A DNA stretch of 64,000 bases from an uncultured Lachnospira sp. (GTDB lineage: Bacteria; Bacillota; Clostridia; Lachnospirales; Lachnospiraceae), in assembly GCA_910589305.1 (NCBI GenBank), contig CAJUTV010000003.1, positions 62,001 to 126,000 on the forward strand, given 5' to 3'. The notes beneath the pieces were generated by a model. It was not told where the DNA came from and made no database searches. It was given only the letters and a program-made list of their open reading frames with translations. Made by a program: the position numbers and the translations under genes. Of this stretch, positions 26,272 to 35,613 are shown one piece after another; the stretch's first letter is position 1, and every line of letters starts with the position of its first letter.

Positions 26272-26793
26272 ATGCTAATTGATTTTAGAGAGCTTCTATT
26301 CGATGCAAGGGATTTGCTTTCACAGCAGGTCGAGCTTGAGATGAACACGATTAATGATGGTGTTTCAAGTTATGATATTGTAAAAAAAGAACCTTTTGAA
26401 TTATGCCTGACAAAGACAGGTAAAGGAAAGTTTCATATCAGTGCCAAGTCGTTTGTGAGGCTTCGTATTCCTTGTGATAGGTGTCTGGAACCTGTCGATA
26501 CAGATATTGATTTTGTAATTGATGAATCTGTTGATATGATACAGGCATCAGAGAATGAAGAATGTGAAGAAAAAGACTATATTGATGGATACAACCTCGA
26601 CGTGGACAAGCTTGTTTTTAGTGAATTATTGCTGTCTATGCCTAGAAAAAATTTGTGTAAGGAGGACTGCAAAGGACTATGTCTTGTTTGTGGTGCAAAC
26701 CTTAACATAGCCGAATGTGGTTGTGACAGGTCTGTTTTAGACCCAAGAATGTCTGTTTTCAAGGATATTTTAAACGATTTTAAGGAGGTGTAA
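26272..26793 (+). CDS. DUF177 (YceD) family protein
   Basis: A 173-residue protein of the YceD/DUF177 family. The central RIPCDRCLEP motif and the C-terminal CKEDCKGLCLVCGANLN block with conserved cysteines are diagnostic. It lies 4 bases before rpmF, the near-universal neighbour, and is linked to 23S rRNA or ribosome metabolism in some organisms. GGAG at 26262-26265 supports ATG 26272. Precise function is not established by the sequence. Confidence 0.93.
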   Translation: MLIDFRELLFDARDLLSQQVELEMNTINDGVSSYDIVKKEPFELCLTKTGKGKFHISAKSFVRLRIPCDRCLEPVDTDIDFVIDESVDMIQASENEECEEKDYIDGYNLDVDKLVFSELLLSMPRKNLCKEDCKGLCLVCGANLNIAECGCDRSVLDPRMSVFKDILNDFKEV

Positions 26794-26797
26794 CTAT

Positions 26798-26977
26798 ATG
26801 TCAATTTGTCCAAAGAATAAATCTTCTAAGGCTAGAAGAGACAAGAGAAGAGCAAACTGGAAGATGAGCGTTCCAAATCTTGTTAAGTGCAGTAAGTGTG
26901 GTGCTTTGATGATGCCTCACAGAGTTTGCAAATCTTGTGGTTCATATAATAAAAAAGAAATTATTGCTGTTGATTAA
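26798..26977 (+). CDS. rpmF: 50S ribosomal protein L32
   Basis: A 59-residue ribosomal protein: MSICPKNKSSKARRDKRRA at the N-terminus, then NLVKCSKCG and HRVCKSCGSYNKKEI with four zinc-binding cysteines in two CxxC pairs. This is the zinc-containing (C+) form. AAGGAGG lies 8 bases upstream. It follows DUF177 by 4 bases and is closed by a strong terminator. Confidence 0.97.
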   Translation: MSICPKNKSSKARRDKRRANWKMSVPNLVKCSKCGALMMPHRVCKSCGSYNKKEIIAVD

Positions 26978-27008
26978 TGCGGTGATAAAATGCAATGGAA
27001 TCGTAAAG

Positions 27009-27064
27009 ATGGGATTGTTGTAAAATGAGAAATTCATTTTATGGCAATTCCATTTTTATTTTTG
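27009..27064 (+). terminator. Terminator after rpmF
   Basis: A long stem with a few G-U pairs: ATGGGATTG...TAAAATGA (27009-27028) with TCATTTTATGGCAATTCCAT (27034-27053), then a T-rich tail. Confidence 0.85.
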
Positions 27065-27099
27065 CGAGCAACGAGTTACTTTTGGCAACTGCCGTGAAG

Positions 27100-27135
27100 G
27101 TCAAACATTCCATAGCTTGCTGTAGGGTATTTGAC
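27100..27135 (+). repeat. Type-E hairpin repeat upstream of plsX
   Basis: GTCAAA (27100-27105) and TTTGAC (27130-27135) flank CTTGCTGTA (27116-27124). The same layout with CTTGCTGTA occurs before the FtsA-like gene (17089-17129). It lies 170 bases before plsX. The rest of the 27065-27304 gap shows no gene; no clear FapR site was found. Confidence 0.45.
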
Positions 27136-27304
27136 TTTTAAAAATTTTACCATCAATATCCATACTTTTTCTTGATTTATAAACCATTTTATAGTATATT
27201 AAGGCAAGACTTTGGTCTGATACTTGTTGATGTTGCAAATTTTGTGTTGACATATATGTTTCAAAGCAAAACAAGTGAATCAACAGAAAGGTATGGTTGT
27301 TGAT

Positions 27305-28333
27305 ATGGCTCAACTATGTAGAGTTGCATTAGATGCAATGGGAGGTGATAACGCCCCATGTGAGATTGTAAAAGGTGCAGTCAATGCAGTCAATGCAACA
27401 AATAATATTGAGGTAAATCTTGTTGGAAAGCAAGAGTTAATAAAAGAGCAGCTTAAAAAATATAAATATAATAAAGATAGAATAAAAATTACCGATGCAA
27501 GAGATGTGATTGAAACGGGCGATTCGCCAGTGATGGCAGTTCGCAGAAAGAAAGAATCCTCCCTTGTAAAAGCGTTGTATATTGTGAAAAATGATGAAGC
27601 CGATGCATTTGTTTCAGCAGGAAGCTCTGGTGCTATTATTGTTGGAGGTCAGACCATTGTAGGCAAGATTAAAGGGGTGGAGCGTCCGCCGATGGCTCCG
27701 TTGATTCCTACAGCAAAAGGTGTGTCTATATTAATAGACAGCGGCGGCAATGTCGATGCAAGACCAAACTTTTTAATTCAGTGGGCAAAGATGGGTTCTT
27801 TGTATATGGAGCATATTATTGGCATTAAAAAACCAAGAGTAGCTATTGTTAATGTCGGTGTGGAAGAAGAAAAAGGAAATGCGCTTGTAAAAGCGGCATA
27901 TCCTTTGTTAAAAGAATGTAAGGATATCAATTTTATTGGCAGTATTGAAGCCAGAGAAATTCCAAACGGGGAAGCCGATGTTATTGTCTGTGATGCTTTT
28001 GTTGGAAATGTTATTTTAAAATTATATGAGGGTACAGCGTCAACTTTAATTAAGACTATTAAGGGCTGTATGATGAAAAATGTCAAGACAAAGATTGGCG
28101 CTTTATTGATAAAAAAAGCACTCAAACAAGAACTGAAAAAGATGGATGCCACAGAGTATGGCGGCGCGCCGTTAATTGGATTAAATGGTTTGGTTGTAAA
28201 AGTGCATGGCAATGCAAAATCGAAAGAAATAAAAAATGCACTGCTTCAATGCGTTAAATTTAAACAGCAAAACATTAATCAATTAATAGCAAAATCAATG
28301 AAGAAAGAAGAAAAAGAAGAAATAGAAAATTAA
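27305..28333 (+). CDS. plsX: Phosphate acyltransferase PlsX
   Basis: A 342-residue enzyme that makes acyl-phosphate from acyl-ACP for membrane phospholipid synthesis. The N-terminal VALDAMGGDNAP is diagnostic, followed by VSAGSSGAIIVGG and VIVCDAFVGNVILK. PlsY, the next enzyme, is encoded at 54.7 kb. AGAAAGG (27285-27291) lies just before ATG 27293 and 13 bases before ATG 27305; I prefer 27305 because it gives the usual short N-terminus, but 27293 is possible. acpP follows 25 bases later. Confidence 0.93.
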   Translation: MAQLCRVALDAMGGDNAPCEIVKGAVNAVNATNNIEVNLVGKQELIKEQLKKYKYNKDRIKITDARDVIETGDSPVMAVRRKKESSLVKALYIVKNDEADAFVSAGSSGAIIVGGQTIVGKIKGVERPPMAPLIPTAKGVSILIDSGGNVDARPNFLIQWAKMGSLYMEHIIGIKKPRVAIVNVGVEEEKGNALVKAAYPLLKECKDINFIGSIEAREIPNGEADVIVCDAFVGNVILKLYEGTASTLIKTIKGCMMKNVKTKIGALLIKKALKQELKKMDATEYGGAPLIGLNGLVVKVHGNAKSKEIKNALLQCVKFKQQNINQLIAKSMKKEEKEEIEN

Positions 28334-28358
28334 TAAAAATTATTTTAGGAGGTTTATG

Positions 28359-28583
28359 ATGGAATTTGAAAAAATGCAGGGAATTATTGCGGAAGTGTTG
28401 GATATTGACAAATCAAAAATTACATTGGAAAGTACATTTGAAGAATTGGGAGCAGATTCTTTAGACGTTTTACAGATTATTATGGGAATTGAGGATACAT
28501 TTGAGATTAAGATTCCTGATGAAGCAACAGAAAAGATTGTAACCGTATCCGATGCAGTTGAACAGATTAAAACGGTGCTTTAA
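28359..28583 (+). CDS. acpP: Acyl carrier protein
   Basis: A 74-residue carrier protein. Ser34 in GADSLDVLQI is the 4'-phosphopantetheine site. Acidic helices and the C-terminal IVTVSDAVEQI are typical. AGGAGG at 28347-28352 allows ATG 28356 or 28359; spacing favours 28359. It lies between plsX and rnc, so acyl carrier supply is tied to phospholipid synthesis. Confidence 0.95.
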   Translation: MEFEKMQGIIAEVLDIDKSKITLESTFEELGADSLDVLQIIMGIEDTFEIKIPDEATEKIVTVSDAVEQIKTVL

Positions 28584-28617
28584 TCTTTAGAGTTTTTGTT
28601 ATTTTGTTGCATAAAAT

Positions 28618-28652
28618 GAGGCTGTCGCATTGGAGCGGTAGCCTCTTATTTG
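28618..28652 (+). terminator. Terminator-like hairpin between acpP and rnc
   Basis: GAGGCT (28618-28623) pairs with AGCCTC (28640-28645), with an inner CGC/GCG, followed by TTATTT. It probably ends or attenuates the plsX-acpP message. Confidence 0.6.
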
Positions 28653-28691
28653 ACATAAAAGCCTTGCAGTATGCGGCATGAAAGGAGTAAA

Positions 28692-29411
28692 ATGCCTCAA
28701 CACAATACAAATTTAGATGAATTTCAAAATCGTATTGGTTATCAATTTAATGATATTAATATGTTAAAAAATGCTTTAACACACAGTTCTTATGCCAATG
28801 AGATAAAATTGAAAAAAGTAAGCAATAATGAGCGGCTTGAATTTTTGGGTGATGCAGTGTTAGAACTGACTTCAAGTGATTATATTTACCGAAATAATCA
28901 GATGAGTGAAGGAGAGATGTCTAGGCTGCGCGCAAGTATTGTCTGCGAACCTACATTAGCAATGTGTGCCCGAAGTTTTGGGTTGGAAAAATATATTATG
29001 CTTGGAAAGGGAGAAGAACTGACAGGAGGACGAGAGCGTGATTCTATTATCTCAGATGCCTGTGAAGCATTAATCGGTTCTATTTATATAGATGGTGGGT
29101 TTGCTAATGCGAAAGAGTTTATTGAAAAATTTATACTCAATGATTTAGAAAATAAAAAACTCTTTTATGATAGCAAGACTATTTTACAGGAAGTTGTACA
29201 GGCGCATGGATTAGATGTAGAGTACGAGCAGATATCAGAAGTTGGACCAGAACATGACAAGACATTTGTTGTCAGTGCAAAATGCAGTGATTTGTTTCAT
29301 GTTCAAGCTAGTGGGCATACAAAGAAGGCGGCACAGCAAAAGGCGGCATATGAGGCTCTTTTATTATTGAAAAAAAGAAACATTGATATCAAACCGAAAG
29401 GGAAGAAATAA
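28692..29411 (+). CDS. rnc: Ribonuclease III
   Basis: A 239-residue double-strand-specific endoribonuclease that processes rRNA and mRNA. The signature NERLEFLGDAVLEL is in the catalytic domain, with a second acidic site in SDACEALIGSIYIDGG. The C-terminal third is a double-stranded RNA-binding domain with AAQQKAAYEALL. AAAGGAG places the start at 28692. It overlaps smc by one base (TAATG), so rnc, smc and ftsY are translationally linked, the usual Firmicute order. Confidence 0.97.
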   Translation: MPQHNTNLDEFQNRIGYQFNDINMLKNALTHSSYANEIKLKKVSNNERLEFLGDAVLELTSSDYIYRNNQMSEGEMSRLRASIVCEPTLAMCARSFGLEKYIMLGKGEELTGGRERDSIISDACEALIGSIYIDGGFANAKEFIEKFILNDLENKKLFYDSKTILQEVVQAHGLDVEYEQISEVGPEHDKTFVVSAKCSDLFHVQASGHTKKAAQQKAAYEALLLLKKRNIDIKPKGKK

Positions 29412-32400
29412 TGTATTTAAAAAGTATAGAAGTGCAAGGGTTCAAATCGTTTGTCAATCGGATATTATTTGAATTTCCAACAGGTATTACGGGTATTGTA
29501 GGACCAAACGGTTCCGGCAAGAGCAATGTTGCCGATGCGGTTCGTTGGGTTTTGGGAGAACAGAGTGCAAAACAGCTTCGCGGTGCGAAGATGGAAGATG
29601 TTATATTTGCAGGCACACAGACAAGAAAACCAGTAGGATATGCTTATGTATCAATTACATTGGATAATTCAGACCATGCACTTTTAATTGATTATAATGA
29701 GGTAACCATTACAAGAAAGGTCTTTCGTTCTGGAGAGAGTGAGTACAAGATTAATGGCAATAGCTGTCGGTTAAAAGATATAACAGAGTTATTTTATGAT
29801 ACTGGTATTGGCAAAGAGGGGTATTCAATTATAGGTCAAGGACAGATTGATAAAATTCTTAGCGGAAAACCAGAGGAACGACGGGAATTGTTTGATGAAG
29901 CAGCAGGGATTGTCAAATTTAAAAGAAGAAAGGCAGCATCGATTAAAAAGCTAGAACATGAGCATGAAAATTTGGTGCGCGTCAATGATATTTTGGCAGA
30001 ACTTGAAAAGCAGGTTGAACCATTAAAAGAGCAGTCCGAGAAAGCAAGAGAATATTTAAAATTAAAAGAAAATTTAAAAGTGCATGATGTCAATGCGTTT
30101 TTATTAGAACATGAAAAAATCAAAACACAGCTTTCAGACCTCAATTCAAAACTAGATATTGTTATGGTGGATTTAAATCAGTCCAATGAAGATTATGAGG
30201 CGACAAAAGCGGAATATGAAGATATTGAAGAACAGCTCAAACGCTTGAATGATGATATGGATAGTACCAATCATATGCTGTCAGATACAGAAGTGGAAAA
30301 AGAGCGTTTGGACGGTATGATAAATGTATATGCAGAGCAGATAAAAACCATTGAGGCAAGCAATATACATTTTACAAACAGACAGCAAGTAATTGACCAT
30401 TCTATTGAGGAAAAACAGCAAGAGATTGACAGGCAGAATAAAGAAAAAGAAAAACTTGCTGATAATTTAAATGAGTATGAACAAAAGAAAAAAGATATAG
30501 AGCAGCAATCTAAATTGATACAAGATTCTATAACAGAGATTTCTGAAAAAATTGATTGGAATAATAATGTTATTTTTGGGCTTCTAGGTGAAAAAAATTC
30601 CATTGCTGCAAACAGTCAACGTTTTGCAACAATGCTAGAGCAGTTAAATATTCGTAAAGCAGAGTATAACAGCCAGATAATTCAATATAAAAGTGAAGAG
30701 CATATTCAAGATGAGATTCTTTGTGAATATGAAAAGCAGCTTTTGGAAGAGCAAAATAAAATAAAAGAAATTGAAACGAATACCAATCAATGTAGTGCTG
30801 ATATAGAAAAAAATAGGCAGCGTATTGGAGAGCTTACCAGTCTTATTGACAGGCAGCAGGCTATATATCACAGGGAAAAATCAAAGCTGGAATCCTTGAT
30901 TGATATTACAGCAAAATATGATGGTTATGGAAACAGCATAAAAAAGATTATGGAGCAAAAAGCTTCAAATAAGGGAATACTAGGAGTAATTGCAGATGTA
31001 GTTAAGGTTGAAAAAAAATATGAGACGGCTATTGAGACTGCGCTGGGCGGAACCATACAAAATATTGTTACCGATAATGAAAATACTGCAAAAGAGCTTA
31101 TCACTTATTTAAAGCAAAATAAATTTGGACGGGCTACCTTTTTACCTTTATCAACAATCAGCGGAAAAAATACGCTTGAAAAGGAACCTTGCACAAAGGA
31201 AGATGGCGTTGTGGGCATTGCAAGTAATCTTGTCAAAGTAAGCTTTGAATATGAAAAGCTTGCAAAATATTTGTTAGGTCGTATTTTAGTCGTGGATACA
31301 ATTGATAATGCTCTTATGATTGCCAGAAAATATAAGCATAGTATAAGAATTGTGACGTTAGAGGGAGAACAGCTTAATCCGGGCGGTTCTATGACAGGCG
31401 GTGCATTTAAAAATACCAATAATCTGCTTGGCAGAAGACGTGAGATAGAAGAACTCAAAAAAAATGTTGGAAGTGTAAATAAAGAGCTTGGAGAGTATAA
31501 GGAGGAATTGTCTAAACAAAGACAAGAACGAACCTTATTGAGAGAAAAATTAGACAATACCAATCAATTAATGAGAGAGGCTCAAATTGCTGTAAATACA
31601 ATTCAAATAAATTTGAATCAAGCCAAAAGTAAAAAAGAAGATATTATAAAAACGTATAAGGTGGCTATTCAAAATATTGCAGAGATTGACAGTGAAATAA
31701 AGGATATCAATCTGCAATTATCCAGTGTCACAAAAAATTCAAATGAGCTGGACAGTAAAAATCAAGCAGTTCAAAAAGAAATGGATGTATTAAATGATTT
31801 ATTATCACAAAAACATCAAGAGGAAAGCAAACACAATCTTTTGGCACAGCAAATAACGATTGAGTATTCTTCGCTTGTTCAAAAAGATGATTTTATCCAT
31901 AAAAATATAGAGCGTCTTCAGTCTGAAATACAAAGCTTAGAAAATGAAAAAGCAGATATTATCACAAAGATGGCAACAACAAATGAGGATATTGCAGCAA
32001 AAAATAAAGAAATTTTAGACGTGAAAGAACAGATAAAAAATGCTCAGAAGCAAATGAATGATTATCATAAAAAAGTAGATGAATTAAAGTCTATGCGACA
32101 GCAATGGAATGAGACACACAAAGCATTTTTTGAAAAAAGGGAACAAATTAGCGCGCATATATCGGATTTGGATAAAGAGGCAACCCGTTTAAATGCTAAT
32201 ATAGAAAAACAGGAGGAAGCCAACGATAACATTATTAACTATATGTGGGAAGAATATGAATTGACATATAGTTATGCGCTTCCATTAAAAGATGAAAATC
32301 TTACCAGTTTAGCATTTATTAAAAAACAAATACAAGCATTAAAAACACAGATAAAGGCACTAGGTGATGTGAATGTCAATGCGATTGAAGAATATAAAAA

Positions 32401-32995
32401 GGTTAGTGAACGATATACATTTTTAAAAGAACAGCATGATGACTTGATTGAGTCCGAAAATGTACTAAATACAATTATTAAAGATTTAGATACAGGAATG
32501 CGGGTTCAGTTTAAGCAAAAATTTGAGGAAATTAAAGTTGAGTTTGATAATGTATTTAAGGAGCTTTTTGGCGGAGGACGGGGAACCATACAGCTTATGG
32601 AAGATGAGGATATCCTAGAGGCAGGCATTCAAATTATTTCACAGCCGCCCGGAAAAAAACTTCAAAATATGATGCAGCTTTCTGGCGGAGAACGGGCGCT
32701 GACGGCTATCTCATTACTTTTTGCCATACAGAATTTAAAACCATCACCATTTTGCTTGCTGGACGAAATTGAAGCCGCGCTTGATGATTCTAATGTGGAG
32801 CGATTTGCAAATTATCTTCACAAATTAACCAAACATACACAGTTTATTGTTATTACACACAGAAGAGGTACAATGAATTCGGCAGACCGTCTATATGGTA
32901 TTACTATGCAGGAAAAAGGTGTTTCAACACTGGTTTCTGTCGATTTGATTGAGGATAAATTGGAAAAGGAAAGGAAATACAATGGGGCTGTTTAG
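29411..32995 (+). CDS. smc: Chromosome segregation ATPase SMC
   Basis: A 1194-residue condensin subunit. Walker A GPNGSGKSNVADAVRW is near residue 32. Two long coiled coils flank a hinge at about residues 505-660 (GVIADVVKVEKKYETAIETA in part; GGSMTGG). The C-terminal head has QLSGGERALTAISLLFA and Walker B PFCLLDEIEAALDD. With ScpA and ScpB (not in this window) it organises and segregates the nucleoid. The last 14 bases overlap ftsY. Confidence 0.98.
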   Translation: MYLKSIEVQGFKSFVNRILFEFPTGITGIVGPNGSGKSNVADAVRWVLGEQSAKQLRGAKMEDVIFAGTQTRKPVGYAYVSITLDNSDHALLIDYNEVTITRKVFRSGESEYKINGNSCRLKDITELFYDTGIGKEGYSIIGQGQIDKILSGKPEERRELFDEAAGIVKFKRRKAASIKKLEHEHENLVRVNDILAELEKQVEPLKEQSEKAREYLKLKENLKVHDVNAFLLEHEKIKTQLSDLNSKLDIVMVDLNQSNEDYEATKAEYEDIEEQLKRLNDDMDSTNHMLSDTEVEKERLDGMINVYAEQIKTIEASNIHFTNRQQVIDHSIEEKQQEIDRQNKEKEKLADNLNEYEQKKKDIEQQSKLIQDSITEISEKIDWNNNVIFGLLGEKNSIAANSQRFATMLEQLNIRKAEYNSQIIQYKSEEHIQDEILCEYEKQLLEEQNKIKEIETNTNQCSADIEKNRQRIGELTSLIDRQQAIYHREKSKLESLIDITAKYDGYGNSIKKIMEQKASNKGILGVIADVVKVEKKYETAIETALGGTIQNIVTDNENTAKELITYLKQNKFGRATFLPLSTISGKNTLEKEPCTKEDGVVGIASNLVKVSFEYEKLAKYLLGRILVVDTIDNALMIARKYKHSIRIVTLEGEQLNPGGSMTGGAFKNTNNLLGRRREIEELKKNVGSVNKELGEYKEELSKQRQERTLLREKLDNTNQLMREAQIAVNTIQINLNQAKSKKEDIIKTYKVAIQNIAEIDSEIKDINLQLSSVTKNSNELDSKNQAVQKEMDVLNDLLSQKHQEESKHNLLAQQITIEYSSLVQKDDFIHKNIERLQSEIQSLENEKADIITKMATTNEDIAAKNKEILDVKEQIKNAQKQMNDYHKKVDELKSMRQQWNETHKAFFEKREQISAHISDLDKEATRLNANIEKQEEANDNIINYMWEEYELTYSYALPLKDENLTSLAFIKKQIQALKTQIKALGDVNVNAIEEYKKVSERYTFLKEQHDDLIESENVLNTIIKDLDTGMRVQFKQKFEEIKVEFDNVFKELFGGGRGTIQLMEDEDILEAGIQIISQPPGKKLQNMMQLSGGERALTAISLLFAIQNLKPSPFCLLDEIEAALDDSNVERFANYLHKLTKHTQFIVITHRRGTMNSADRLYGITMQEKGVSTLVSVDLIEDKLEKERKYNGAV

Positions 32996-33920
32996 TAAAT
33001 TAAAAGAAGGTCTTACAAAAACAAGAAATAATATTGTAGCAGGTATTGATTCGATATTTAGTGGTTTTTCAAGTATTGATGATGAATTTTATGAAGAGCT
33101 TGAAGAAACGTTGATTATGGGTGATATTGGTGTTCGGGCTACAGAGGATATTATTGAAAATTTAAAAGAAAAAGTAAAAGAAAATAAAATTAAAAATCCA
33201 ACCGATTGCAAACAATTGTTGATTGACACGATAAAAGAAAAAATGAATCTTGGTGAAAATGCGTATGAATTTGAAAACCGCAAATCTATTGTAATGTTAA
33301 TCGGCGTGAATGGTGTTGGAAAAACAACATCGGTCGGTAAACTTGCAGGACATTTGAGAGCGCAAAATAAGAAGGTATTAATGGCTGCTGCGGATACATT
33401 TCGAGCTGCTGCCATTGAACAGCTCACAGAATGGTCAAACAGAACAGGAACGGATATTATTGCACAGTCTGAAGGTTCAGACCCTGCGGCGGTTATTTAC
33501 GACTCGATTGCTGCTGCCAAAGCAAGAAATATTGATGTTTTGCTCTGTGATACTGCCGGAAGACTTCATAACAAAAAAAATTTGATGGAAGAGCTGCGAA
33601 AGATTGACAGAATTATTGAGAGAGAGTATTCTGATGCGTACAGAGAAAATTTGATTGTATTGGATGCTACAACAGGTCAAAATGCACTGTCTCAACTAAA
33701 AGAATTTAATGATGTCACCAATATTACAGGTATTATTCTTACGAAGATGGACGGAACAGCAAAGGGTGGAATTGCTGTTGCTATTCAGGCAGAGATGGGG
33801 CTTCCTGTAAAATATATTGGTGTTGGTGAACGTGTTGAGGATTTGCAAAAATTTGATTCGGATACTTTTGTCAATGCGTTATTTGATGTAAAACATGAAG
33901 AGCAAGATAATGAAGAATAA
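32982..33920 (+). CDS. ftsY: Signal recognition particle receptor FtsY
   Basis: A 312-residue SRP receptor GTPase. After a short N domain come G1 GVNGVGKTTSVGKLA, the DTFRAAAIEQL box, G3 DTAGRLHNKKNLMEEL and G4 TKMDGTAKGG. It lacks the long acidic A domain of E. coli FtsY, as in other Firmicutes. It docks Ffh-ribosome complexes at the membrane; ffh is encoded 4 kb downstream. AAAGGA before ATG 32982 and overlap with smc show coupling. Confidence 0.97.
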   Translation: MGLFSKLKEGLTKTRNNIVAGIDSIFSGFSSIDDEFYEELEETLIMGDIGVRATEDIIENLKEKVKENKIKNPTDCKQLLIDTIKEKMNLGENAYEFENRKSIVMLIGVNGVGKTTSVGKLAGHLRAQNKKVLMAAADTFRAAAIEQLTEWSNRTGTDIIAQSEGSDPAAVIYDSIAAAKARNIDVLLCDTAGRLHNKKNLMEELRKIDRIIEREYSDAYRENLIVLDATTGQNALSQLKEFNDVTNITGIILTKMDGTAKGGIAVAIQAEMGLPVKYIGVGERVEDLQKFDSDTFVNALFDVKHEEQDNEE

Positions 33921-33990
33921 ATTAAAAGTAATAATCAAAAAACAACACAGAAATGAAAATAAAAGGATAGAAGTGGAGAATATAAAAATA

Positions 33991-35208
33991 ATGGAAGAGT
34001 TGTCGTTAAAAAAATTTGAGGAGGCTTCTGAAAAAGTAAAAGAAGTCACACTAGATACCAATCTTGTGTTTAGTGAACATTTTAGCAGTAAAACAGGCAA
34101 TAAAGTTTATCTTAAACCAGAAAATATGCAGTATACAGGAGCTTATAAGGTAAGGGGAGCTTACTATAAAATAAGCACATTATCCGATGAGGAAAGAAAA
34201 AAAGGATTGATTACCGCATCGGCTGGCAATCATGCGCAAGGCGTTGCCTATGCAGCTAAAAAATATGGTGTGAAGGCAACAGTTGTTATGCCGACAACAA
34301 CACCGCTTATCAAGGTTAATCGAACAAAAAATTATGGTGCAGATGTTATTTTATATGGCAATGTATATGATGAGTCCTGTGAATATGCGATGAATCTTGC
34401 CCAAAAAGAAGGATTTACATTTGTTCATCCGTTTAATGACCTTGATGTAGCTACAGGACAAGGTTCCATTGCTATGGAGATTATAAAAGAATTGCCGACA
34501 GTCGATTATATTCTTGTTCCTGTTGGCGGAGGCGGACTGGCTACGGGCGTCTCTGCTTTGGCTAAATTTTTAAATCCAAGTATAAAAGTGATTGGTGTTG
34601 AGCCAGCAGGTGCTAATTGTCTTCAAGTATCGCTAAAAGAGGGGAAAGTGGTAACACTTCCTTCCGTTAATACGATTGCAGATGGAACGGCTGTTCAGAC
34701 ACCAGGCGATAAATTATTTCCATATCTTCAAAAAAATCTGGACGATATTATTGCGGTTCCTGATGAAGATTTGATTGTTGCCTTCCTTGATATGGTGGAA
34801 AATCATAAGATGGTTGTAGAAAATTCAGGGCTTTTGACAGTGGCAGCATTAAAACAGCTTAAAGTAAAAGATAAAAAAATTGTTGCGATTCTTTCAGGCG
34901 GCAATATGGACGTGATAACCATGTCTTCTGTGGTACAGCAAGGTCTTGTGCAGCGAAGCAGAATTTTTACAGTTTCTGTGTTACTTCCAGACAAGCCAGG
35001 CGAGCTTGTTCGCGTTGCAAGCATTATAGCAGAGGCAAAAGGCAATGTTATTAAACTGGAACATAACCAGTTTGTAAGTATTAACAGAAAAGCTACCGTT
35101 GAGCTTAGAATAACGATTGAAGCGTTTGGACATGAACATAAAAACGAAATTGTAAAGAAATTAGAAGAAGACGGATTAAGACCTAAAATTGTAAAGGTGA
35201 ATATTTAG
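33991..35208 (+). CDS. ilvA: Threonine ammonia-lyase with C-terminal ACT domain
   Basis: A 405-residue PLP enzyme converting threonine to 2-oxobutanoate and ammonia. Lys53 in YTGAYKVRGAY binds PLP, SAGNHAQGVAYAAK and the glycine loop VGGGGLATG are present, and residues about 330-405 form an ACT domain that may sense an amino acid. At this length it resembles the catabolic TdcB-like forms with a single ACT domain rather than long biosynthetic IlvA. GTGGAG supports ATG 33991. It is an unusual neighbour for ftsY and ends in a strong terminator. Whether it serves isoleucine synthesis or threonine breakdown cannot be decided here. Confidence 0.9.
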   Translation: MEELSLKKFEEASEKVKEVTLDTNLVFSEHFSSKTGNKVYLKPENMQYTGAYKVRGAYYKISTLSDEERKKGLITASAGNHAQGVAYAAKKYGVKATVVMPTTTPLIKVNRTKNYGADVILYGNVYDESCEYAMNLAQKEGFTFVHPFNDLDVATGQGSIAMEIIKELPTVDYILVPVGGGGLATGVSALAKFLNPSIKVIGVEPAGANCLQVSLKEGKVVTLPSVNTIADGTAVQTPGDKLFPYLQKNLDDIIAVPDEDLIVAFLDMVENHKMVVENSGLLTVAALKQLKVKDKKIVAILSGGNMDVITMSSVVQQGLVQRSRIFTVSVLLPDKPGELVRVASIIAEAKGNVIKLEHNQFVSINRKATVELRITIEAFGHEHKNEIVKKLEEDGLRPKIVKVNI

Positions 35209-35216
35209 TTTGATAG

Positions 35217-35248
35217 AAAAAAGAGATGTTTTTACATCTCTTTTTTTA
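35217..35248 (+). terminator. Terminator after ilvA
   Basis: AAAGAGATGT pairs with ACATCTCTTT around TTTT, followed by a run of seven Ts. Confidence 0.92.
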
Positions 35249-35376
35249 TATAGGTAAACACAAATTTGATAGTTTTTCACATATATTACACACTTTAACC
35301 ATAATTTAACCATTTTATGCCTTTATGATTTAAATCGTTGAGTAGATATTTGCAATCTGCTTTACGGTTTATTTAT

Positions 35377-35531
35377 AACCTTATTATCATTTTGTGATAG
35401 TTTTGCAGAATTTTGAACTTCTGTAAAATGTGCAAATTGGATTCTTCCCTAATAAGGTTCATTGTGAAAAATTGCATTTATGTGTTAATTTTTTACAGGA
35501 CTATTTGTGTTAGGAACGTCACAAATAGTCC
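35377..35531 (+). promoter_or_regulatory. Structured leader region before the beta-helix lipoprotein
   Basis: In a 405-base gene-free gap, AACCTTATTA (35377-35386) and TAATAAGGTT (35450-35459) are perfect inverted repeats enclosing a second stem, TTTTGCAGAA with TTCTGTAAAA (35401-35428). Downstream, GGACTATTTGTG (35498-35509) pairs perfectly with CACAAATAGTCC (35520-35531). This could be a structured 5' UTR or a small RNA. It is not followed by a T-run. Confidence 0.5.
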
Positions 35532-35613
35532 GTTATCCAATAAAAGAAACAATATTTTCAGATTTCTTTTGTTGTTTTTTTAATAAAATACATTCTTAAA
35601 ATGGAGGTATATT

